A stretch of DNA of 6,016 bases, from the NCBI GenBank assembly GCA_030633145.1, contig DAOVTM010000254.1:1-6016 (forward strand). Reading direction: 5' to 3'. Source of the stretch: Desulfobulbaceae bacterium (lineage in GTDB: Bacteria; Desulfobacterota; Desulfobulbia; Desulfobulbales; Desulfobulbaceae). This document shows, one piece after another, positions 1-5,945 of this stretch (positions are counted from its first letter, which is position 1; each line of letters begins with the position of its first letter). A model generated the notes under the pieces. It searched no databases. It saw only the letters and a program-made list of their open reading frames with translations, and was not told where the DNA came from. A program made the translations under genes and the position numbers.

Positions 1-141
1 AGATGCCCATGGATGGTGGGCCGCCACCCGATAGAGGGGGGCCAACTGATGAAGGACTGCTTCCCGCTCTGGAGTAGGGATGGTCTGGGAATGTTGAAGC
101 AAGCAACCTGACATGCCGGAACATTCCGGCGGATGACACAT
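1..141 (-). CDS. Possible 5' part of an unidentified divergent gene (partial)
   Basis: On the minus strand a frame is open from an ATG at 141 (directly preceded by an in-frame TAG) to the window edge, 47 codons. A second in-frame ATG lies at 114. The later part reads like a soluble protein, with a helix-like stretch TPEREAVLHQLAPLYRVAA. A hand count of base composition by codon position gives more GC at position 1 than at 2 or 3, as in real genes. Neither ATG has a clear Shine-Dalgarno sequence. I recognise no family and assign no function. If real, it would be divergent from gspD and share the AT-rich gap at 142-183. Competing plus-strand frames across 1-111 are also open for short distances, so this may not be coding. 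Confidence 0.3.
   Translation of the reverse strand, partial: MCHPPECSGMSGCLLQHSQTIPTPEREAVLHQLAPLYRVAAHHPWAS
115..130. repeat. 16-base palindrome upstream of gspD
   Basis: The arms GCCGGAA and TTCCGGC are perfect complements around a 2-base centre (CA). The element ends 53 bases before the gspD ATG and lies just upstream of the inner ATG (114) of the possible minus-strand gene. Its symmetry and position would suit an operator bound by a dimeric regulator. It could also be chance or part of a coding region. No hairpin-plus-T-run follows, so it does not look like an intrinsic terminator. Confidence 0.45.
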
Positions 142-157
142 CTATGTACCAATAAGC

Positions 158-166
158 TGGTAATAT
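158..166 (+). promoter_or_regulatory. Weak candidate extended -10 promoter for gspD
   Basis: TGGTAATAT gives a TGn extension followed by TAATAT, which matches the TATAAT consensus at four of six positions. It lies in the AT-rich gap 18 bases before the gspD ATG. The best -35-like hexamer, ATGACA at 133-138, is 22 bases away, which is too far for a standard spacer. The leader would be only about ten bases long. The call is tentative. Confidence 0.18.
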
Positions 167-183
167 TAAAAAAGTATCAAATT

Positions 184-2424
184 ATGAAAAAAAAATATAG
201 TTTAGTTCACTTACTGCCAAGCCTGCTGGTATTGCTCTGCATTGGCTGGCTGTTGCTGGTTTTCCCTCTGTCGGTAAAGGCTCAGCCCGCCAACCCCACG
301 AGCGGTGGCGGTCAGTACGTCACCATAGATTTCAACGATGTTGATATCAGCGTATTCATCAAATATATCAGTGAGCTGACCGGTAAAAACTTCATCGTTG
401 ACCGAACGGTCAAGGGTAAGGTCACCATTATCTCCCCCTCCCAAATATCCACCCAGGATGCCTACCATGTGTTTGAATCCGTGCTGGAGGTACATGGCTA
501 TACCACGGTTCCAAGCGGTTCGGTGATCAAGATTGTTCCGGCGGTTCAGGCCCGATCCAAGTCCATTGAAACATTGCGCCAGGGGCATGGCATGTACCCC
601 TCGGACAAGGTGGTGACCCAGATTATTCAATTGGTTCATGCCGACCCAAATGAGCTGAAAAAAATTCTCGCTCCCCTGGTCTCCAAGACCAGCGTCATGA
701 TTGCCCATCCCCAGTCCGGCATTCTGATTCTCACCGATGTACTGTCCAATATTCACCGGTTGATGGAGATCATCCGGCTGGTGGATGTCCCGTCAGTGGG
801 CGAGGAACTGGCAATCATTCCCCTTGAACACGCCTCGGTGGCCAATGTCTCCAAATCCATCAGCCAGTTGTTTGTTCGTGCCGCCCGTAAGGGTTCCAAA
901 CAGACCATCATCAAGATCATTCCGTATGAACGAACCAACTCCCTGATCGTCTTTGCCCCCCGGAGCCAGATTCAGAAAATTCGCGACCTGATGCAAAAGC
1001 TGGACACGGAGGCACCCAAGGGGGGCGGCAAGATCCATGTCTATTATCTGCAGCACGCCAATGCCGAGGAGCTGGTCAAGGTGCTGACTACCCTGCCCAC
1101 TAAGCAGAGTACTGGTGCCAAGGGCAAGACCAAGGCTCCGGCTCTTTCTACAGATCTCAAGATCACCGCCGATCCCGAGACCAATGCCCTGATTATTATC
1201 GCCCCCAAGGAAGACTATCTGGTGTTGGAAGAGGTGATACAAAAGCTGGATATCCCGAGGCAGATGGTCTATCTGGAGGCTCTGATTATGGAGGTTTCGG
1301 TGGATAAGAATTTTAAAATCGGGGTAGAGTGGGGCGGGAGCGGAGATTTTCATGATGAGACCGGCACCCTGGCAAGCGGTTTCAGCGGCAGTGCGGACTC
1401 GCCCTATAACGTCATGAAAGATATCCAGAGTGGCTCCCTCAGTACCTCCGGCTTTACCCTGGGGGTCTTGAAAAAAGGGGTGGAAATCGGCGGTGTCTAT
1501 TTCCCTGACCTGGGCGCAGTTCTCAATGCCTATCAGGAAGACTCTGATATCAATATCATTGCCACTCCCCAGATCTTAACCACTGATAATAAAGAGGCAT
1601 CTATTGTGGTTGGTGAGAATGTCCCCTATATCACCAGCAGAAACAGTTCAGATACCGGAAGCACTCAGGATTACACCAATTATGATTATAAGGATGTGGG
1701 TACAACCCTCAAGATTACGCCCCAGATCAACCAGGCGAATCTGGTAAGACTGGAAATATCGGTTGAGGTGACCAAGCTAAAGAGTGCTGCGGATGTTGCC
1801 ACGCCGACCACCTTTAAGCGAACAGCAAATACCACTGTAGTACTCCATAATGAGGAGACCGTGGTCATTGGCGGAATCATTGGCCAGGACACCTCTTCCG
1901 GCGACTATAAGGTACCGTTCCTGGGTGATATTCCCCTGATTGGCTGGCTGTTTAAAAGTCATGGTAAAAGTATAAAGAAAACCAATATGTTTATCTTTAT
2001 TACCCCCCGCATTGTGGAAAATTCTCCAGAACTGGCCAATATCTATTATAAAAAACGAGATATTATGGAGTATGTCCAGGAAGGCTCCAGTGAGATCCCG
2101 GACAGGTTTTTCTACGATAAACCAAATCCTGAACACGCCACAGCCCTGGCTGATATTGGTTTTGCCATGCTCCAGAAGAAAGAGTATGGCAAGGCCAGGG
2201 ATTTCTTTGACCAGGCCCTTAAGGTCAATCCCGACAACCCCTACGCCCTGATCAACCTGGGCATCATTTATGAACATGAGGGCAGCAGAGAAGAGGCTGC
2301 GGCAATGTACCAGCAGGTGTTGGATATTGCAGCTGGAAATTTTGAAGGGGACGGTGCCGAGGTGGACAATGCCTTGCGTAACACGGCCATGGAAAACCTT
2401 AAACATCTGCAACAGAACCAGTGA
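184..2424 (+). CDS. gspD: Type II secretion system secretin GspD with C-terminal TPR extension
   Basis: This 746-residue protein should form the multimeric outer-membrane channel through which the type II secretion system releases folded proteins. The ATG at 184 is chosen over the one at 133 because it begins a clean Sec signal peptide: MKKK, a hydrophobic core at about 8-29, and likely cleavage after VKA (33). The earlier ATG would add 17 unlike residues in front. The ribosome site is A-rich and weak. By position, N0 spans about 44-115, and N1, N2 and N3 about 145-358, with a Lys/Gly-rich loop near 305-320 in N3. The secretin core runs about 360-611 and includes the hallmark VPFLGDIPLIGWLF (577-590) and MFIFITPRIV (602-611). 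Instead of a typical pilotin-binding S domain, residues about 649-717 form two TPR-like repeats, followed by a short helical tail. gspE follows after 7 bases. The family call is very secure. Confidence 0.96.
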   Translation: MKKKYSLVHLLPSLLVLLCIGWLLLVFPLSVKAQPANPTSGGGQYVTIDFNDVDISVFIKYISELTGKNFIVDRTVKGKVTIISPSQISTQDAYHVFESVLEVHGYTTVPSGSVIKIVPAVQARSKSIETLRQGHGMYPSDKVVTQIIQLVHADPNELKKILAPLVSKTSVMIAHPQSGILILTDVLSNIHRLMEIIRLVDVPSVGEELAIIPLEHASVANVSKSISQLFVRAARKGSKQTIIKIIPYERTNSLIVFAPRSQIQKIRDLMQKLDTEAPKGGGKIHVYYLQHANAEELVKVLTTLPTKQSTGAKGKTKAPALSTDLKITADPETNALIIIAPKEDYLVLEEVIQKLDIPRQMVYLEALIMEVSVDKNFKIGVEWGGSGDFHDETGTLASGFSGSADSPYNVMKDIQSGSLSTSGFTLGVLKKGVEIGGVYFPDLGAVLNAYQEDSDINIIATPQILTTDNKEASIVVGENVPYITSRNSSDTGSTQDYTNYDYKDVGTTLKITPQINQANLVRLEISVEVTKLKSAADVATPTTFKRTANTTVVLHNEETVVIGGIIGQDTSSGDYKVPFLGDIPLIGWLFKSHGKSIKKTNMFIFITPRIVENSPELANIYYKKRDIMEYVQEGSSEIPDRFFYDKPNPEHATALADIGFAMLQKKEYGKARDFFDQALKVNPDNPYALINLGIIYEHEGSREEAAAMYQQVLDIAAGNFEGDGAEVDNALRNTAMENLKHLQQNQ

Positions 2425-2431
2425 TCCATCC

Positions 2432-4123
2432 ATGAAACAGCTTGCGGAAATTCTTGTTGCCTCCTTTGGCCTGGATGCGGACACGGTGGGAGAGGCAGCC
2501 GCTCTTCAGGCGGAAAAAGGCGGTCGTCTCGGTGAGATCCTGCGGGAGCAGGAAAAGATCACAGAGCAACAACTCCTCCAGGCCAGGGGAATGCAGACCG
2601 GTCTGGATTTGAAAGAGACCCTGCCCCTGACCTCCGAGTCTTTTTTCACTGACCGGGTACCCATCGGCTTTTTGAAGAAATTCGAGATGGTTCCCATTGC
2701 CACTCCGGAGGAATCCTACATTGCCCTGGCAGACCCCTTTTACTTCCAACAGCTGGACGACCTGCAGCGGGTTCTGCACTGGGAGGGGATCAAGACCTGC
2801 TTGGCTCCCCATAGTGCCATCTTTGTGGCCATCAATAACGCCTACGACAAGACCAGCCAGGGGGCAGCAGATCAGGTTTTGCAGGATATTGACGAGGACG
2901 ATCCCGAGGCCATTCTCTCGGAGATTGAAGAGACCGCCGACCTGTTGGACGACACCAGCGATGCCCCGGTTATCAAGCTGGTCAACCTGATGCTCTCCCA
3001 GGCAGTGCGGGATAATGCCAGTGATATCCATATTGAACCGTATAAAGATCTGGTCAAGATTCGCAAGCGGGTGGACGGTATCCTCTATGAAATGTTCACC
3101 CCGCCCAAGCATGTCCAGGCCAAGCTGGTCTCCAGGGTCAAGATCATGGCTCGGATGGACATTGCGGAACGGAGGCTGCCCCAGGATGGGCGCATAGAGA
3201 TTCGGATTGCGGATAAAAATATCGACCTTCGTGTCTCCTCACTGCCCACGGCATTTGGGGAACGGGTGGTCATGCGTCTGCTGGACAAGTCCAATGTACT
3301 GTTGTCCATGGAGCAGCTGGGGATGTCAGCGAAAAACCTGGACACTGTGCTGGATCTGATCAAGGCTCCGCACGGGATTATCCTGGTTACCGGACCCACT
3401 GGCAGCGGTAAGACCACCAGCCTCTACTCGATATTGAGCATCCTCAATACCCCTGATGTCAACATCATTACCGTTGAAGACCCGATTGAGTATCAGATCA
3501 ACGGCATCAGTCAGATGCAGGTCAACAACAAGATCGATCTCACCTTTGCCAATGGGCTGCGCACCATTGTCCGCCAGGATCCGGATATTATCCTGGTGGG
3601 TGAGATCCGAGATAAGGAAACCGCTGACATGGCGATTCAGGCTGCCCTGACCGGTCATCTGGTCTTTTCCACCCTTCATACCAATGATGCGGCCAGCGCA
3701 GTCACCCGTTTGATTGATATGGGGGTGGAGCCGTTTCTGGTCTCCTCATCGGTCAACGCCATCCTGGCCCAGCGGCTGGTGCGACGCATCTGTCACCACT
3801 GTCGGGAACCCTATACTCCCTCGTCCGAATATCTGGAAAAACTGGATCTGCCGGTAGAGGATTTTTCCGGCGCAACCCTGTACCGGGGCAAGGGGTGCCA
3901 TGAATGTCTGCAAACCGGGTATCAGGGGAGGCAGGGCATTTACGAGTTGATGATTCTCTCGGATACTATCAAGAGTCTGATTCTCAGCACCTCGGATGCC
4001 GGTCAGGTCAAGCGGGCCGCCCTGGAGGATCCGAATACGCCTATGCTGACCCTGCGCCAGGATGGTTTACGAAAGGTGCTGGCTGGTGAGACGACCCTGG
4101 AGGAGGTCTTCCGGGTTACTTGA
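2432..4123 (+). CDS. gspE: Type II secretion system assembly ATPase GspE
   Basis: This 563-residue protein should be the cytoplasmic hexameric ATPase that powers pseudopilin assembly in the type II secretion system. An N-terminal GspE/MshEN-type domain (about 1-145) contains RLGEIL at 32-37. An acidic linker (about 150-178) joins it to the N2 domain with RVDG (213-216) and PQDGR (250-254). The motor core has Walker A GPTGSGKTT (321-329, Lys327), an Asp box with VEDPIEY (348-354), Walker B DPDIILVGEIRD (383-394, Glu391) and a His box with TGHLVFSTLHTND (407-419). A zinc-binding C4 motif, CHHC (454-457) and CHEC (489-492), favours GspE-type ATPases, although some relatives such as PilB share it. 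All catalytic motifs are intact. The ATG at 2432 lies just after the gspD stop with no strong Shine-Dalgarno sequence, suggesting translational coupling. The GspD partner next door decides GspE over PilB. No gspF follows. Confidence 0.96.
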   Translation: MKQLAEILVASFGLDADTVGEAAALQAEKGGRLGEILREQEKITEQQLLQARGMQTGLDLKETLPLTSESFFTDRVPIGFLKKFEMVPIATPEESYIALADPFYFQQLDDLQRVLHWEGIKTCLAPHSAIFVAINNAYDKTSQGAADQVLQDIDEDDPEAILSEIEETADLLDDTSDAPVIKLVNLMLSQAVRDNASDIHIEPYKDLVKIRKRVDGILYEMFTPPKHVQAKLVSRVKIMARMDIAERRLPQDGRIEIRIADKNIDLRVSSLPTAFGERVVMRLLDKSNVLLSMEQLGMSAKNLDTVLDLIKAPHGIILVTGPTGSGKTTSLYSILSILNTPDVNIITVEDPIEYQINGISQMQVNNKIDLTFANGLRTIVRQDPDIILVGEIRDKETADMAIQAALTGHLVFSTLHTNDAASAVTRLIDMGVEPFLVSSSVNAILAQRLVRRICHHCREPYTPSSEYLEKLDLPVEDFSGATLYRGKGCHECLQTGYQGRQGIYELMILSDTIKSLILSTSDAGQVKRAALEDPNTPMLTLRQDGLRKVLAGETTLEEVFRVT

Positions 4124-4188
4124 TCATTGTTGAAGCGTATTGGAATGCAGACATCGTAAACATATTTTAAATTTGCGTTGTTTTCTCA

Positions 4189-4207
4189 CAAACTGTAAAG
4201 GAGTTTG
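4189..4207 (+). promoter_or_regulatory. Inverted repeat enclosing the ald ribosome binding site
   Basis: CAAACT (4189-4194) and AGTTTG (4202-4207) are perfect 6-base complements around the 7-base loop GTAAAGG. The Shine-Dalgarno sequence AAAGGAG (4197-4203) lies mostly in the loop, with its last two bases in the 3' arm, 6 bases before the ald ATG at 4210. The strong site fixes that start. In mRNA the AU-rich stem could fold and modulate translation, but six pairs is marginal and may be chance. The remaining gap (4124-4188) is AT-rich in part; I see no convincing -35/-10 pair and no intrinsic terminator for gspE. Confidence 0.35.
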
Positions 4208-4209
4208 AC

Positions 4210-5340
4210 ATGCGTGTCGGAATTCTCAAGGAAATAAAATCAGAAGAAAATCGTGTCTCCATGACCCCGACCGGGGTTGAGGTGATGGTCAGTCAGGGGC
4301 ATACCCTGATGGTGCAGAGTACTGCGGGCATTGGCAGTGGTTTCAGCGATGACGATTATCGCAAGGCCGGGGCAGAGATTGTCCACGCAGCACCGGAAGT
4401 GTATGCACGCTCTGAAATGGTGTTGCACGTCAAGGAACCCCAGGAATCGGAATACCCCATGATCCGTTCCGGTCAGATCGTTTTCACCTACTTTCATTTT
4501 GCCGCCAATGAAGGGTTGACCAGGGCAATGATTGACAGCAATGCGGTCTGTATCTCTTATGAAACCATAACAGGCTCTGACGATACTCTGCCTCTGTTGA
4601 CCCCCATGAGCGAGGTTGCCGGTCGTATGGCAGCCCAGGAGGGAGCCAAATACCTGGAATGCTCCCATGCTGGACGGGGTATCCTTCTCGGCGGGGTTCC
4701 AGGGGTGCTACCGGCAACGGTTTTGGTCATCGGTGGCGGCGTAGTCGGAACCAATGCCGCCCAGATGGCCTGCGGTCTGGGAGCCAAGGTGTATCTCCTT
4801 GATCTGAACCTGGAACGTATCCGCCACCTCTCTGAGATTATGCCGAAAAACTGCTTCCCGGTTATGTCTTCCCCCACGATACTCCGTAAACTGGTTCAGG
4901 AGGCGGATCTGGTGATCGGGGCAGTGCTGGTGCATGGAGCCAAGGCTCCGAAAGTGGTGACCAGAGAGATGCTTAAAACCATGAAAAAGGGGGCCGTGCT
5001 GGTGGATGTGGCCATTGACCAGGGCGGCTGTTTTGAAACCTCAAGACCTACGACCCATAGTGATCCCATTTTCCTGCTGGATGGTGTCGTCCATTACTGT
5101 GTTACTAATATGCCAGGTGCGGTTCCCATGACTTCGACCCTGGCTCTGACCAATGCGACCCTGCCCTTTGCCCGGCAACTGGCGAATCAGGGCTGGCAAC
5201 AGGCTGCAACAGATGATACCGGCATGAGAAACGGTTTGAACATTGTCAACGGACAGGTGTGCTATGCCGGGGTGGCTGATGCCTTTGAGCTGGAATATGT
5301 ACCTGTAGAGGAGCTTGTAAGGGATTCTTCAGCTCAATAA
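4210..5340 (+). CDS. ald: NAD-dependent alanine dehydrogenase
   Basis: This cytosolic enzyme of 376 residues, normal for the family, reversibly deaminates L-alanine to pyruvate and ammonia with reduction of NAD. It supports alanine use or, in reverse, ammonia assimilation and NADH reoxidation. The N-terminus MRVGILKEIK is typical. Residues known to bind pyruvate or act in catalysis in characterised alanine dehydrogenases fall at their usual numbers: Arg15, Lys75, His96 and Asp270. The Rossmann motif GGGVVG (175-180) is followed by Asp198 (VYLLDLN), which should hold the NAD ribose and prefer NAD over NADP. The signature NMPGAVP (300-306) is present. The next residue is Met307 where I recall Arg or Lys in better-known members, a small oddity. 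A strong AAAGGAG site sets the start. The 86-base gap from gspE suggests separate control, though read-through is possible because no terminator is visible. The convergent PilZ gene begins its stop 38 bases downstream. Confidence 0.96.
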   Translation: MRVGILKEIKSEENRVSMTPTGVEVMVSQGHTLMVQSTAGIGSGFSDDDYRKAGAEIVHAAPEVYARSEMVLHVKEPQESEYPMIRSGQIVFTYFHFAANEGLTRAMIDSNAVCISYETITGSDDTLPLLTPMSEVAGRMAAQEGAKYLECSHAGRGILLGGVPGVLPATVLVIGGGVVGTNAAQMACGLGAKVYLLDLNLERIRHLSEIMPKNCFPVMSSPTILRKLVQEADLVIGAVLVHGAKAPKVVTREMLKTMKKGAVLVDVAIDQGGCFETSRPTTHSDPIFLLDGVVHYCVTNMPGAVPMTSTLALTNATLPFARQLANQGWQQAATDDTGMRNGLNIVNGQVCYAGVADAFELEYVPVEELVRDSSAQ

Positions 5341-5378
5341 GGGCATAAAGGTTGAATTTTGGGGAATGTGTATCCTGA

Positions 5379-5741
5379 TCATCTGTTCCAGAGTTCGGAC
5401 AGCTCGAGGTTGACAATTTTTTCATCCCCGACATTCAGTTCAATAATACGGCGAAGATGGGTAAAGCTCTCCAGGCTTTGGCTGAAAAATTCAAAACCCA
5501 TGGCCTTGTTGTGCTGGTGTACGAGCCTGGATTTGAACTCAAGCACAATGTCTGTATCGAATAGGCGCATGGTGAGGAGGCATTCCTCGCCCATGGCAAT
5601 GGGGAGGGACGTGTCAGCTTCAAAGAGTACCCCCTTGAGGCAAAGGTCGAGCATAGACACGGGGTAGTGGGTTCCCTTGATAATGATGTTGCTTTCGGCA
5701 TCGAATTCGATACGAGTAAAACGTCGGCGTTCGTCGCTCAT
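5379..5741 (-). CDS. PilZ-domain protein, probable cyclic-di-GMP receptor (PA4608-like)
   Basis: This 120-residue protein is a stand-alone PilZ domain, expected to bind cyclic-di-GMP in the cytoplasm and change shape to regulate a partner that cannot be named from here. The N-terminal arginine motif is present as RRRFTR (5-10), giving RxxxR at 6-10. The second motif, normally (D/N)xSxxG, reads DLCLKG (32-37), so Cys34 replaces the usual serine. The C-terminal helix SFTHLRRIIELNVGDE closely resembles what I recall of Pseudomonas aeruginosa PA4608, a cyclic-di-GMP-binding single-domain protein of similar length. The start at 5741 is supported by AAGGA (complement of 5750-5754) with an 8-base spacer. 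A candidate promoter lies about 130 bases upstream (5872-5899), and a possible small gene ends 45 bases upstream. It converges on ald; no hairpin terminator is evident in the 38-base gap. The cysteine leaves ligand affinity uncertain. Confidence 0.9.
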   Translation of the reverse strand: MSDERRRFTRIEFDAESNIIIKGTHYPVSMLDLCLKGVLFEADTSLPIAMGEECLLTMRLFDTDIVLEFKSRLVHQHNKAMGFEFFSQSLESFTHLRRIIELNVGDEKIVNLELSELWNR

Positions 5742-5786
5742 TTTTTTATTCCTTGCTCATTCCAATACCTGCGTCAATTTTTTTTT

Positions 5787-5945
5787 CTACTTTTTTCGAT
5801 AACCACATATAGCATATCGTATGTATAACACAAGATCAGAATATAAGATCTGCCATTGCTTGTAAAGATAGATTTTAAATTTTGAAATTTCGTAGTCAAC
5901 TTCTGCCTTTTTTGCTTCGATCCGGGTGATTGTATTTGCGGTCAT
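5787..5945 (-). CDS. Possible small gene of 52 codons upstream of the PilZ gene
   Basis: An ATG at 5945 is preceded by AAGGA with a 7-base spacer (complement of 5953-5957), a good ribosome site. The frame runs 52 codons to TAG at 5787-5789. The predicted product starts MTANTITRIEAKKAEVDYEI, a charged, helix-like stretch. Its second half is rich in Tyr, Ile and Leu, ends GYRKK, and is encoded by much more AT-rich DNA. There is no signal peptide and no family I recognise. It lies on the same strand as the PilZ gene with 45 bases between them, so they could be co-transcribed. Against it, a candidate promoter lies inside the frame and the AT-rich half looks like intergenic DNA. It could be a real small protein, the truncated remnant of a longer gene, or chance. 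Confidence 0.4.
   Translation of the reverse strand: MTANTITRIEAKKAEVDYEISKFKIYLYKQWQILYSDLVLYIRYAICGYRKK
5872..5899 (-). promoter_or_regulatory. Candidate sigma-70 promoter for the PilZ gene
   Basis: On the minus strand TTGACT (complement of 5894-5899) matches the -35 consensus at five of six positions. TAAAAT (complement of 5872-5877) matches the -10 consensus at five of six, with a 16-base spacer. Transcription would begin near 5865 and give a leader of roughly 125 bases before the PilZ ATG at 5741. The spacer contains the 8-base palindrome GAAATTTC (5884-5891), a conceivable operator. The region is AT-rich, so chance matches are more likely than usual. The promoter lies inside the possible 52-codon gene, and at most one of the two need be functional. 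Confidence 0.4.

Noticed and set aside
1..111. Plus-strand frames ending at 75-77 and 109-111 as the tail of an upstream gene such as gspC
   Set aside because: The peptides are Pro/Gly-rich or irregular and show no GspC feature. Neither is better supported than the minus-strand frame.
133..183. Upstream in-frame ATG at 133 as the start of gspD
   Set aside because: It would place 17 non-hydrophobic residues before a complete Sec signal peptide that begins naturally at 184.
1096..1143. Lys/Gly-rich insertion in the GspD N3 domain (about residues 305-320) as something foreign
   Set aside because: A flexible low-complexity loop in N3 is common in GspD proteins, and the frame is uninterrupted.
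2270..2431. In-frame extension of gspE upstream to 2270
   Set aside because: It would overlap the TPR-coding end of gspD by more than 150 bases, and its peptide is Cys/Arg-rich and unlike any GspE N-terminus. MKQLAEIL at 2432 fits the family.
2399..3112. Long minus-strand frame opposite gspE (also those at 793-1353 and 1777-2484 opposite gspD)
   Set aside because: They lie wholly or almost wholly opposite strongly conserved genes, and their translations look like no known family, with the Gly/Leu/Gln-rich look of antisense shadows.
2432..4123. PilB (type IV pilus ATPase) instead of GspE
   Set aside because: The motor motifs alone do not fully separate the two, but direct coupling to a GspD-type secretin favours GspE.
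5311..5378. Transcription terminator between ald and the PilZ gene
   Set aside because: GAGCT (5311-5315) can pair with AGCTC (5331-5335), but the loop is 15 bases, the arms are inside ald and no T-run follows. The gap itself shows no stem.
5778..5786. Run of nine T (nine A on the coding strand) as a phase-variation tract
   Set aside because: It falls after the stop of the possible small gene and before the PilZ ribosome site, so slippage would not switch any reading frame.
5833..5851. AGATC/GATCT inverted repeat and AT-rich palindromes near 5806-5825
   Set aside because: Short arms in AT-rich DNA, no family resemblance to a known riboswitch or operator; chance is likely.
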